Source of the DNA: Ignavibacteriales bacterium
Lineage (GTDB): Bacteria; Bacteroidota; Ignavibacteria; Ignavibacteriales; Ignavibacteriaceae
Length of the DNA: 64,000 nt
Reading direction: 5' to 3'
NCBI GenBank assembly: GCA_016707285.1
Contig: JADJIA010000003.1
Span: 496,001 to 560,000, forward strand
This document shows, piece by piece, positions 44,519 through 53,790 of this stretch (position 1 is its first letter; each line of letters starts with the position of its first letter). Under the pieces are notes generated by a model that worked only from the letters and a program-made list of their open reading frames with translations, ran no database searches and had not been told where the DNA came from. Position numbers and translations under genes: made by a program.

Positions 44519-47500
44519 TCAATTTCTTTTTGGCAGAGTTAATTTAAAAGTTGAGCCAAAACCCTGTTTTGAAGAGCAACTGATATTACCTCCCAATAAT
44601 TTAAGGAGCATGTAAACTATTGAGAGGCCAAGTCCTGTTGATGACTCTCCTGCCGTTGGTCTGCTGCTCAATTTTGAAAACTTTTTAAACAAATTTTTAA
44701 TTTCATCAGCCGGAATACCCACACCACGATCTTCAACTTCCAATAAAACTGTATCCTCTTCCTCCGTGAACCTGATATTTACGGTGGAATTACTATAGGA
44801 ATATTTAACTGCATTGGAAATCAGATTATCGATAATCTGATAGACGAGGTTTCTGTCGGAATTTATGTAGAGTTTCTCACCCGGAGCATTAAAATGAATG
44901 TTGATACCTTTCCTTTTGGAATGGGGCAGGTTGCTCTCTATTGTTTCTTCGATAAGATTGATCAGATCAAAATCATGGAGGACTACATCAAGTTTCCCTT
45001 GCTCCATCCTGTCGATATTTAATAATTTATTTATAATATCGAGCATGGAAGTTGAAGAAATTCTGATATTTTCTGCATATCTGGTGATTTCTTCCGTTTC
45101 AAGCTCATTCACTTCATCACTGATAATTTCAGCAAAACCGAGTACTCCTGAAAGAGGATTTTTCAGATCGTGCGCAACGATCCCCAAATACTCACTTTTT
45201 TCTCTGTCAAGTTGTTCAAGCTGTAAGTTGGTATTGATCAATTGTTGGTTTTTCGAACTAAGTTCGGTGTTAAGGGAAAGCAGTTTTCCTGTTCTCTCAT
45301 TCACAAGTTTTTCGAGACTGTCGCGTTCCATCACAAGTAAACTGGTTCGGGTTTTAATGATTACTATTACAATAGCGAACAAAATCAAAAAATAGAGGAA
45401 GTAAGCATAATTGTTTGCGTACCAGTAGTTCCTGATTTTAAAATGAAATACTTCGTCCGGGGTGGTGAAGCCCGAGGGGAGGATGCTACGCACCCTGAAT
45501 TTGTAGTTACCCGGAGAAAGACTTGCAAATTCTCTGAACGAATTTTTGTTTAATTGTTGCCATGAGGTATCGATTCCTTCCATGTAGGTTTGATACAGCA
45601 CGCTTGACTCATCTTCAAAAGAGAGAGCAGAAAAATTTATTGTGATTGAGCTTCCGGGAGAAAGTTTAAGCAATTCTTTGCCCGTGGATACTCCACTGAA
45701 CCAGGCTGAATCACCAATCATCACACTCCTGACAAAAGTCTTGATTTCTGATTGAGTTTCTCTTTTTGAAAGATCAAATTTTAAGAGACCGGTGCTCGTG
45801 GCAAGCCAGAGAGAGTTTTCATCAAGTTTTTTATCTGCGTAAATTTTATACACATTAAATGCGTTAATTCTTCCAATTCGTGTAATTAAACTACTGTCTT
45901 TTTCAGGGAAAATTTGAATCGAATAAATACTTCCCTCGAGAAAAACTATCAGCGTATCGGGGCAGTAGTTGGTTACAAGTGGAGAACTGTATGGGTCTCT
46001 CGCACGCAAAGTCAATTTTGATTTTAGTTGAGTGAATGCACCACCCGCCGGATCAAATTTTAGAAGTCCTGAGGTTGTAACAACAATTGGAACTCCTTTT
46101 GGATTAAGAGTTGCGATTGCATTTCCAATTTTTCCGGATTCATATTTATACCAAAAAACTTCCGGTTTCTCAAAATAACCATTTGTAAATCTGACTCTTG
46201 CAAGGGTATGTGGTGAAATTTCGAGCCAAAAATCTCCTTTTGCCAACTCGGTTATATTTCTGATTTCTCCTGTAATCCCCGCCACCTTAATTGATTGAAT
46301 TACTCTGTTCCCGGCAGGATCGAGCCTGACAACATTCAGTCCATCATCTGAAGCGAGCAGGACGATGTCGGTGGAATCACCTGGTGAGAGTGCCATAAAA
46401 CAATATTTGTCTGTAAGCCTGATTTCCTCATTGCCTTCGATCTTGTATAATCCTGTTGAAGAAGTAATATAAAGTTGATCTTTGTGGTGAAAAAAGCTCC
46501 AGGACTCGTCAAGATCAACATTGTGTCTTTCAAAAATGTAATCAGAGGCTATCCCTGAAAAATTGATACTGAACACTCCAAAAGTAGAGGATACAAACAG
46601 TCTGTTGTTAAAAACGGAAACATCTGCAAGAGCACCAAATAGCTTGAATCTTCTGTCGAAAATAGAGATGGGAGAATTGATATTTATCCTGGCAAGCCCT
46701 TCCTCGAGGGTTATCCAGAGATTCTTTTGTCTGTCTTCATAAATTGAGTAGGCAACATTATTCCCAAGCCCTGTTTCTTCATTTAATGACTGGATGATGG
46801 TTCCCTCTTCATCGATAATAATCACGCCCATCGTAACCGTTGCTAAAGCAATAAGTCCATTCGACAACTGTTTGACATCATAAACACTTCCTCCATTTTT
46901 AAGGATCGGAAGATCATCCCTGACAGCAGAAACTTTCCCGTTTATAACCTCATACATCGCTCCATTTTTTGTGAAGAGAAATAAACCACCATCAGATTTT
47001 GGGCATAAAGTTATCCTTTCTGCATTCGACAGGATATTATTGGTAATGAAAGGGATAAGCTTTGTTCCATCAAAAATTTCGGGGTTTCCATCGCTGAAAG
47101 CAACAATTAATTTCCCGTTTGCATTAGCAAGACTGCTGATTGACCTTTTGGAGTTAAATGTATTTAAAAGCTTTCCATCCCAGCTAAAGATTTCAACATA
47201 GGTTGAGAAGTAAACTTTACCGTTAAACCAGGCAATGCTCCATACATCAAGAAAATCTTTTTCCTTCCCTGTCATTTTCGATTTTAGAGAAGTGTATTCC
47301 GCATTTCCTGTTTGGGTATATGAGATGTAGCCAATTTCATTAAATCCTGCTACATAAACAATACCGTCAGGAGCGAGGTAAAGAGCTCTGCATGTTACGC
47401 CGTTTGGTAGTCGGATGAGCCGCCATTTTACTCCGTCATATTCAAGGATACCGTCGGAGTTTGCAAAATAGATAAGCCCGCGGGCATCTTGAACCGCACC

Positions 47501-47665
47501 CCAGTTTTGTGAGTGGAATCCATACATGATGGGAGGATAGTTATAGATAATGGGAAGACCAATAAATCTGGAGTTTTGCGAAAACGCAGAATTTAATGGA
47601 AGAAAAAGAAGAATTAAAAACGAAATGATTACAGGAAGTTGTAACAAAAAATAGCCTGTGTGCAA
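44519..47665 (-). CDS. Membrane sensor histidine kinase with N-terminal beta-propeller sensor domain
   Basis: This 1048-residue sensor kinase has a signal-like N-terminus (LLQLPVIISFLILLFLPLNS). A long periplasmic part with repeated strands (ARGLIYFANSDGILEYDGVK, then WLATSTGLLKFDLS) is typical of two-component propeller domains, followed by a Y_Y_Y-like region (ASLSPGNYKFRVRSILPSG). One membrane helix lies near residues 755-778. A coiled coil leads to the HisKA domain with the phospho-accepting His in GIVAHDLKNPLSG (about residue 833). The HATPase domain has DNLISNAVKYS, EVEDRGVGIP and STGLGLSIVYML. It lacks the receiver and AraC domains of hybrid systems, so its partner regulator is elsewhere. 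Confidence 0.9.
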   Translation of the reverse strand: MHTGYFLLQLPVIISFLILLFLPLNSAFSQNSRFIGLPIIYNYPPIMYGFHSQNWGAVQDARGLIYFANSDGILEYDGVKWRLIRLPNGVTCRALYLAPDGIVYVAGFNEIGYISYTQTGNAEYTSLKSKMTGKEKDFLDVWSIAWFNGKVYFSTYVEIFSWDGKLLNTFNSKRSISSLANANGKLIVAFSDGNPEIFDGTKLIPFITNNILSNAERITLCPKSDGGLFLFTKNGAMYEVINGKVSAVRDDLPILKNGGSVYDVKQLSNGLIALATVTMGVIIIDEEGTIIQSLNEETGLGNNVAYSIYEDRQKNLWITLEEGLARININSPISIFDRRFKLFGALADVSVFNNRLFVSSTFGVFSINFSGIASDYIFERHNVDLDESWSFFHHKDQLYITSSTGLYKIEGNEEIRLTDKYCFMALSPGDSTDIVLLASDDGLNVVRLDPAGNRVIQSIKVAGITGEIRNITELAKGDFWLEISPHTLARVRFTNGYFEKPEVFWYKYESGKIGNAIATLNPKGVPIVVTTSGLLKFDPAGGAFTQLKSKLTLRARDPYSSPLVTNYCPDTLIVFLEGSIYSIQIFPEKDSSLITRIGRINAFNVYKIYADKKLDENSLWLATSTGLLKFDLSKRETQSEIKTFVRSVMIGDSAWFSGVSTGKELLKLSPGSSITINFSALSFEDESSVLYQTYMEGIDTSWQQLNKNSFREFASLSPGNYKFRVRSILPSGFTTPDEVFHFKIRNYWYANNYAYFLYFLILFAIVIVIIKTRTSLLVMERDSLEKLVNERTGKLLSLNTELSSKNQQLINTNLQLEQLDREKSEYLGIVAHDLKNPLSGVLGFAEIISDEVNELETEEITRYAENIRISSTSMLDIINKLLNIDRMEQGKLDVVLHDFDLINLIEETIESNLPHSKRKGINIHFNAPGEKLYINSDRNLVYQIIDNLISNAVKYSYSNSTVNIRFTEEEDTVLLEVEDRGVGIPADEIKNLFKKFSKLSSRPTAGESSTGLGLSIVYMLLKLLGGNISCSSKQGFGSTFKLTLPKRN

Positions 47666-47730
47666 AAAATCAAATTTCTATTTTATATATTAGTAAATTA
47701 CAATTAGATAATAAAATCTGAGACAAAAAA

Positions 47731-49548
47731 ATGCTTGATCAAAACCCTTATCCACCGTATTATGTGCCCCAAAAAAGGGGAGCAAAAGATTTTTTTATGA
47801 TGATGTTTGCTTCGATGCTTGGTTTTATAATCGCAAGCATTGCATTCTCATTTTTATCCTTTGGTATTATGTTACTTATCTTTGGATTGATAGCGAGCTC
47901 TGAAACTGCAGTTGTCAGTCCCGACTCGGTTTTGAAGATTACGATGAATGAACGGATTGTTGATTCACCGCAAGCTGAAGACGACATCTTTGCACAGATT
48001 TTTGTTGATGAGATGGGGAAAAAATTGAGTCTTCAGGATTATGTTAATGCAATCAACGCAGCCAAAGATGACGATAACATCAAAGCGATCTACCTCGAAT
48101 TGAGTGACGCCAATGGTGACCTTGCAAACCTTGACGAGATATGGAATACACTCAACGATTTTAAGAAGAGTGGTAAAAAAGTTATCGCATATTCCGATTT
48201 TCTCGGGCTCCGCGGGCTTTATATGGCGTCTGTTGCCGATAAAATTTATTTAAATCCGAGGGGTGGCATACTCTTTAAGGGGTTGGGTGCAGAAGTTCCG
48301 ATGTTCAAAAATATGCTTAATTCAATCGGAGTTGAGGCACAGGTTATTAGAGCGGGGAAATATAAAAGTGCGGTTGAGCCATTTATTGCAAATGAACTGA
48401 GTGTTGAGAACAAAACCCAGTTGAGAGAATATCTCGCAGGGCTGTGGGGTTCAATTTTGGAAAAAATCTCCGCTAAAACCGGTTTGGATGTTTCTAATTT
48501 AAACATGGTTGCCGATTCTCTCGCTGTTTTTGATCCATCCGCAGCCTTTAGCCGGGGAGTGGTTGACGGTCTGGTATATCGGGCTAAACTTGATTCAGTG
48601 TTGAAGGCAGGTTTTGGATTACAAGACGACTTAAAATTTATTTCTCTTAAAAAATATCTCAAAACCGGTGCCGGACATTTTGATTTTAACGGCAGCGAAT
48701 ATGTAAAAATCATCTACGCCGAAGGTGATATAGTTATGGGAAAAGGTGGAGAGGAGAATATCGGTGCAGATCCGTTTGTTAAAGCTGTCAGAGATGCGGC
48801 AGAAGATGAATCTGTTAAGGCAGTTGTGCTTCGTGTTAATTCGCCCGGTGGAAGTGCCCTGGCGAGTGATATTATGTACCGTGAATTGATGAAACTAAAA
48901 TCGAAGAAGCCATTAGTGATTTCGATGGGTAATTATGCCGCTTCCGGTGGTTATTATATTGCAGCCCCCGGGGATGTAATAATTGCATCAAAAAATACTC
49001 TTACCGGATCAATCGGAGTTTTTGGATTGGTAATGAATACTCAAAAGTTATTCAGGGATAAAATCGGGATATCTTTTGATACTGTGAAGACAAACCTTTA
49101 CGCTGATTTCTTCTCCGGTGTAAGACCCATGACCACCTATGAACTTGGCGTGATGCAGATGAGTGTTGATACTACTTACGAGGCATTTTTGAGCTGTGTC
49201 TCCCGTGGCAGAAAACTTACAAGAGATGAAGTAAATGAGATAGGACAAGGAAGAATCTGGTTTGCTCCGGCTGCCAGGGAAAACAAACTTGTTGACTCGC
49301 TTGGTGGGCTTTTTGATGCAATAAAAATTGCAGCTTCCAAGGCAAAACTTAAAGATTATTCGGTTTCTTACTCTACAACTTCTGAAACTTTTTTCGAAAG
49401 ACTTATGAAAAATCTTGAATCAAATTTAAGTTTCAATTTTGGTGGATCAGAGACAACTGAAAGATTGGGCAAATATGTGAAAGAAATTGAAAAAATTTCC
49501 AAATCCACCGGTGTAATGATGGTAATGCCATATCATTTTGTTTGGTAA
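47731..49548 (+). CDS. sppA: Signal peptide peptidase SppA, 67-kDa type
   Basis: SppA degrades cleaved signal peptides in the membrane. The 605-residue form has a tandem arrangement of two serine-protease-fold domains after one N-terminal membrane helix (about residues 22-55). The general-base Lys is in RAGKYKSAVEPF (about Lys209) and the nucleophile Ser in NYAASGGYYIAA (about Ser405). VLRVNSPGGSALASD and LTGSIGVFG also match. It diverges from the sensor kinase across about 65 bases, which must hold both promoters. Confidence 0.94.
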   Translation: MLDQNPYPPYYVPQKRGAKDFFMMMFASMLGFIIASIAFSFLSFGIMLLIFGLIASSETAVVSPDSVLKITMNERIVDSPQAEDDIFAQIFVDEMGKKLSLQDYVNAINAAKDDDNIKAIYLELSDANGDLANLDEIWNTLNDFKKSGKKVIAYSDFLGLRGLYMASVADKIYLNPRGGILFKGLGAEVPMFKNMLNSIGVEAQVIRAGKYKSAVEPFIANELSVENKTQLREYLAGLWGSILEKISAKTGLDVSNLNMVADSLAVFDPSAAFSRGVVDGLVYRAKLDSVLKAGFGLQDDLKFISLKKYLKTGAGHFDFNGSEYVKIIYAEGDIVMGKGGEENIGADPFVKAVRDAAEDESVKAVVLRVNSPGGSALASDIMYRELMKLKSKKPLVISMGNYAASGGYYIAAPGDVIIASKNTLTGSIGVFGLVMNTQKLFRDKIGISFDTVKTNLYADFFSGVRPMTTYELGVMQMSVDTTYEAFLSCVSRGRKLTRDEVNEIGQGRIWFAPAARENKLVDSLGGLFDAIKIAASKAKLKDYSVSYSTTSETFFERLMKNLESNLSFNFGGSETTERLGKYVKEIEKISKSTGVMMVMPYHFVW

Positions 49549-49646
49549 TTTAAATAAAATAATTCGCATTTTAAAAAACAACTGAACGGTTTTTGATGAA
49601 TTATCATTAGTTTTATTCGTTTCTTTAATATTATTTTGGAGCCGGT

Positions 49647-52028
49647 ATGAAACGAATTTTACCAATGATGTTGTTTGTTTTGATTTTGTCATCGGCTGTA
49701 AGTTCACAGTCGATGACAGAGACAGTTCAATTGCTCAAAAAGCCAATTGTTCCGGGAAGTTTTCGGGCATTCAGCAAGGTTAACAATACAATTTTTGCAA
49801 TTGGTTACGACCTTGATGTAAGCAGCCATTGCAGTAAATCCACTGATGGTGGAAGCTCATGGCAGACCACTTCATTTCCATTCACACCCGGCGACAACAT
49901 CAATGGTGTTTCATTCGTAACCGAATCGATCGGTTATGTTGGTGGTGATGCCGGTCTGGTTCTTAAAACCACCGATGGTGGATTTAGCTGGACAAACAAG
50001 TCTTCATCAGTTTATACCGGTGATGTTAATGCCATCCATTTTTTCAACGAAAATGTTGGATATGTGGCAGGTGGAACTGCCAACAGTGTAAATATTGTTA
50101 AAACCACCGATGGTGGCACTACATGGACAGCAGTAACCACCCCGTTGCCAAGCCGTACTTTTTATGACATGCTTTGGATCAACCAGACTGAGGGCTTTGT
50201 TGCAGGCTCAGGCAGCCAGTATGCCCGTACGACAGATGGTGGTGCCACTTGGACAGCAGGAACAATGCCGGGGCTTTCAACCACTCTTTACAGAATCAGA
50301 CAGGCGGATGCATTGACCTTTTACGCAGTTGGAACTGCGGGAAGAGCATTTAAAAGCACCGATGGTGGAGTCACCTTTTCACTTCTTACAACACCCACAA
50401 CTGCAGCACTTTATTCGTGCGAGTTTTACGACGCACAGAACGGTGTTGCGCTTGGTTCCAACGGTATTTTAATTAGAACCATAAACGGTGGAGCTTCATG
50501 GACAACCATTCCCGTTTTTTCAACCGAAGTTATCCGTGCATCGCTGAAAGATGGAAATACAATTCTTGCCGGTGGTTATGAGGCTAATCTGAGCATCTCA
50601 ACCGATGCCGGGGCTACCTGGAGGAATGCCGGTTCTACAAGCAGGGATTTTTATGGCATCTATGCAGAATCACCATTAAAATACACGGTCGCCGGCGATA
50701 GAGGTGAACTTCATCAAACAACCGATGGTGGGGTCACATGGAGAAAATCTGCCTTTATGATGGGTGATTTCCTCTACGATGTTTACACTTCAGGTGACAA
50801 AATATATACTTGTGGCAGACTTGGTGCCTATTTCACTTCAACTGACAATGGTTTAAGTTGGGCAGACCGATCGGTGGGTTCATCAACGACCAGAAATTAC
50901 AAACTCAATTTCTCAGATGAGAACACCGGCTACATGGTTAACAATGAAGGTGGAATTTTGTTCACAACCAATTCGGGAACCCTCTGGAACACTCAAACCA
51001 CAATTCCTGCCACAACACTCTACGATATCAAAATGCTCTCTTCCACCACCGGTTATGCAGTTGGATCGGGAGAAAGAATTTTTAAGACCACCAACGGAAT
51101 AAATTTTGCTCATGGCACGATGGTGGTGCCTGCCGGTCAGATGACAGGAGTGGCGATGGTAAATGAGAACACCGGTTTTATATGTGGTGAAAATGGAGCT
51201 TTCTACAAAACAACTGATGGCTTCCAAACAGTCACACTGCTCACAGATACCGTAGCTCTGCAAGGAAAAGTGGTTCACGATATCGTTATCTTCTCAGAAG
51301 ACAATGTGTGGGCGGTTGGAAGAGGTGGATTGTTGATTCACAGAACAGGTGGAGTAACATATTATGACACCACTAATGTGGGTATCGATTACCTTGGTGC
51401 TGTAAAAATCAGTAGTTTCGAGTTCATTGTTGCAGCTTCCGATGGCAGAGTATATAAAGTTTCCGACCAGACCGTTCCGGTTGAACTTCTCTCTTTCACT
51501 GCACAGTCAATTGGCAATGAGGTGGTGCTGAATTGGACGACTGCTTCTGAAACAAATAATAAAGGATTCGAAATTCAGAAAAGGTCTGACGATTTATGGG
51601 AAGAATTAACATTTATAAATGGAAATGGCACAATCACTTCACCTGTGAATTATTCTTTTACTGACAAGCTGACCACCGGTAAAAGTGTTTATTATCGACT
51701 CAAACAAGTTGACTTCGATGGTACTTTTCACTATTCAAATGAAGTTGAAGTATCTCAAGGTGTCACCTCATTCGAATTGATGCAGAACTACCCAAATCCA
51801 TTTAATCCTTCCACCCTGATCAATTATAAAATTCCCGAATCAGGACATGTATCGCTGAAGGTTTATGATATCACAGGGATGGAAGTTGCAACTCTTGTGA
51901 ATAAAATTCAAACTCAAGGTGTTTATACAATAAATTTTGATGCTTCAACTCTTTCCAACGGTATCTACTTTTACAAACTGGAAGCGGGTCGATATTCAGC
52001 AGTTAAGAAGTTGAGTTTTATCAAATAG
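49647..52028 (+). CDS. Secreted YCF48/BNR-like beta-propeller protein with T9SS sorting domain
   Basis: This 793-residue exported protein begins with a signal peptide (FVLILSSAVSSQS). It contains at least ten repeats of the pattern KTTDGGxTW with intervening IYFVGxxG-type strands, typical of YCF48-like or sialidase-type propellers. A fibronectin-like segment (VVLNWTTASETNNKGFEIQK) precedes the C-terminal type A sorting domain starting at LMQNYPNPFNPSTLINY. It is a surface protein of unknown ligand. GGAG lies before the ATG. Confidence 0.88.
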   Translation: MKRILPMMLFVLILSSAVSSQSMTETVQLLKKPIVPGSFRAFSKVNNTIFAIGYDLDVSSHCSKSTDGGSSWQTTSFPFTPGDNINGVSFVTESIGYVGGDAGLVLKTTDGGFSWTNKSSSVYTGDVNAIHFFNENVGYVAGGTANSVNIVKTTDGGTTWTAVTTPLPSRTFYDMLWINQTEGFVAGSGSQYARTTDGGATWTAGTMPGLSTTLYRIRQADALTFYAVGTAGRAFKSTDGGVTFSLLTTPTTAALYSCEFYDAQNGVALGSNGILIRTINGGASWTTIPVFSTEVIRASLKDGNTILAGGYEANLSISTDAGATWRNAGSTSRDFYGIYAESPLKYTVAGDRGELHQTTDGGVTWRKSAFMMGDFLYDVYTSGDKIYTCGRLGAYFTSTDNGLSWADRSVGSSTTRNYKLNFSDENTGYMVNNEGGILFTTNSGTLWNTQTTIPATTLYDIKMLSSTTGYAVGSGERIFKTTNGINFAHGTMVVPAGQMTGVAMVNENTGFICGENGAFYKTTDGFQTVTLLTDTVALQGKVVHDIVIFSEDNVWAVGRGGLLIHRTGGVTYYDTTNVGIDYLGAVKISSFEFIVAASDGRVYKVSDQTVPVELLSFTAQSIGNEVVLNWTTASETNNKGFEIQKRSDDLWEELTFINGNGTITSPVNYSFTDKLTTGKSVYYRLKQVDFDGTFHYSNEVEVSQGVTSFELMQNYPNPFNPSTLINYKIPESGHVSLKVYDITGMEVATLVNKIQTQGVYTINFDASTLSNGIYFYKLEAGRYSAVKKLSFIK

Positions 52029-52100
52029 GGTGGTTTGAATTCCGTAACTATCTGATGAAAATTACATATATTTAAGGTTTAAATATTCAAGATTAGGCAA

Positions 52101-52553
52101 TTGGAACAGGCAAACATCAAAATCATTGTGAGAAACAGAAAAGCTCACTTCGAATATGAAATCATCCAGTCATTTGAGGCAGGGATAGTGCTACACGGAA
52201 CGGAAGTAAAATCACTCCGTGCCGGAAAGTGTAATCTCACCGATGGATTTGTTGAAATAGTTAGTGGTGAAGCCTGGCTAAAAAGTGTTCATATCTCTGA
52301 ATATACACAAGGAAACATAAATAACCACGATCCTTTCCGTGACAGAAAGCTCCTTCTTAATGGTATTGAGATAAAAAAACTCAACCAAAAAGTGAAGGAA
52401 AAAGGGTACACTATTGTGCCTCTGTCATTATATTTCAAGAATGGCAAAGTAAAAGTTGAGATAGCTTTGGCAAAAGGAAAGAAACTCTATGACAAAAGGG
52501 AAACGATTGCCAAGAGGGATTTGGAACGGGATAGAAAAAGAAATAATTATTAG
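52101..52553 (+). CDS. smpB: SsrA-binding protein SmpB
   Basis: SmpB binds tmRNA and brings it to stalled ribosomes. The 150-residue protein has the conserved NRKAHFEYEIIQSFEAGIVL, GTEVKSLRAGKCNLTDGFV, HISEYTQGNINNHDP, RDRKLLL and the C-terminal KKLYDKRETIAKRDLERDRK. The start is TTG; no closer ATG gives the standard N-terminus. I noticed no tmRNA gene nearby. Confidence 0.95.
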   Translation: MEQANIKIIVRNRKAHFEYEIIQSFEAGIVLHGTEVKSLRAGKCNLTDGFVEIVSGEAWLKSVHISEYTQGNINNHDPFRDRKLLLNGIEIKKLNQKVKEKGYTIVPLSLYFKNGKVKVEIALAKGKKLYDKRETIAKRDLERDRKRNNY

Positions 52554-52593
52554 TTCATTTTTGTTTTAGACGAAAAACAGGAAGGAGAAAAAG

Positions 52594-53139
52594 GTGTTCG
52601 TACCTTCTCGGATATTTTTTACAAAAGGAGTTGGCAGGCATAAGGATTATCTTGCATCATTTGAACTTGCGCTTAGAGGTGCCGGAATAGAGATGTGTAA
52701 TCTTGTTACTGTCAGCAGTATTTTTCCACCTGATTGCAAGAGAATTTCAAAAGAAGAGGGTCTTAAATATCTTAAACCGGGGCAGGTCACTTTTTGTGTA
52801 ATGGCCCGTAATCAGACCAATGAACCAAATCGTCTCATAGCATCATCCATAGGAGTTGCCATTCCCGCAGATAAAAATCTTTACGGATATCTTTCAGAGC
52901 ACCACCCTTACGGTGAAACTGAAAAAGTTTGTGGTGAATATGCAGAAGATCTCGCAGCTACCATGCTTGCAACTACACTTGGTATCGATTTTAATCCTGA
53001 GATCGACTGGAGTGAAAGAGAAAACATCTACAAGATGTCGGGCAAAATTGTACGCTCTTTTAATGTTACTCAGTCAGCCGAGGGCCACAAAAACGGATTA
53101 TGGACAACAGTTCTCGCTGCCGCAATCCTTCTCCCATAA
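52594..53139 (+). CDS. Pyruvoyl-dependent arginine decarboxylase (PvlArgDC)
   Basis: This enzyme makes agmatine from arginine, the first step of polyamine synthesis. The proenzyme self-cleaves to create a pyruvoyl cofactor from a serine; here the site fits TVSSIFPPDCK (Ser41/Ser42). GVGRHKDYLASFELAL, FCVMARNQTNEPNRLIASSI and the YGETEKVCGEYAEDLAATML region are family features. The length of 181 residues is standard. The start is GTG eight bases after GGAAGGAG. A strong terminator follows. Confidence 0.9.
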   Translation: MFVPSRIFFTKGVGRHKDYLASFELALRGAGIEMCNLVTVSSIFPPDCKRISKEEGLKYLKPGQVTFCVMARNQTNEPNRLIASSIGVAIPADKNLYGYLSEHHPYGETEKVCGEYAEDLAATMLATTLGIDFNPEIDWSERENIYKMSGKIVRSFNVTQSAEGHKNGLWTTVLAAAILLP

Positions 53140-53150
53140 TTTATATTTAA

Positions 53151-53193
53151 TCCGGTTGTTATCTTTGAAAAAAGGATACAACCGGAATTTTTT
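53151..53193 (+). terminator. Terminator after arginine decarboxylase gene
   Basis: TCCGGTTGT (53151-53159) pairs with ACAACCGGA (53178-53186), with further ATC/GAT pairing inside, followed by TTTTTT. Confidence 0.88.
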
Positions 53194-53212
53194 CCACCAG
53201 TAACGGAGGGAT

Positions 53213-53779
53213 ATGGCACCATATCTTATTTATATTCTTTCCATAATGAGTTCTTTAAACTCAGCACCCCCGGGTCACAATTTCATCACACTGCACAGGG
53301 AATATTTCGAAAATGTTTATAAACTTCCGGAAGGAATGGTTATAAACGATGAATTTAAAGTTCCTGATAATTTTTCCAATCAGGCTGCCGTAAATAATTT
53401 GTTGTCTCAGGCAAAAAAATATTTAGGGTACCCTTATGTTTGGGGAGGTACTACGGAACGGGGTTTCGACTGTTCAGGTTTTATGTATTTCCTTTTTAAT
53501 AAAATTGGCAAACCCATACCCAGAATGCCTGCCGACCAATGTATCCTGGGACCGGATATTCCTTACTCAAAAATTGAACCCGGCGATTTGATCTTCTTTG
53601 GAGGGGGTAACCCAAACTCAAAATGGATCGGACATGTCGGATTGGCTTACGACCGTGATGCCAATGGAAATATCAGATTTATCCATGCAGAAGGAAGAAA
53701 AACCGGAGTGGTTATTACACTTCTTGACAATCAGTATTACAAAAAACGCTTTATTAGAGCCACACGAATTCTTAATTAA
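53213..53779 (+). CDS. NlpC/P60 cysteine peptidase
   Basis: This is a probable peptidoglycan endopeptidase cleaving D-gamma-glutamyl-diaminopimelate bonds. In the 188-residue product, the catalytic domain starts at AKKYLGYPYVWGGTTERGFD. The nucleophile is in FDCSGFMYF (about Cys87), the His in IGHVGLAYD (about His141) and the third polar residue in RFIHAEG (about His158). GDLIFFGGG is the standard preceding strand. An N-terminal stretch of about 60 residues lacks a clear signal peptide, though MAPYLIYILSIMSSLNSAPP could be a short membrane anchor. A GGAGG site precedes the ATG. Confidence 0.88.
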   Translation: MAPYLIYILSIMSSLNSAPPGHNFITLHREYFENVYKLPEGMVINDEFKVPDNFSNQAAVNNLLSQAKKYLGYPYVWGGTTERGFDCSGFMYFLFNKIGKPIPRMPADQCILGPDIPYSKIEPGDLIFFGGGNPNSKWIGHVGLAYDRDANGNIRFIHAEGRKTGVVITLLDNQYYKKRFIRATRILN

Positions 53780-53790
53780 TCGGAAAGCAC

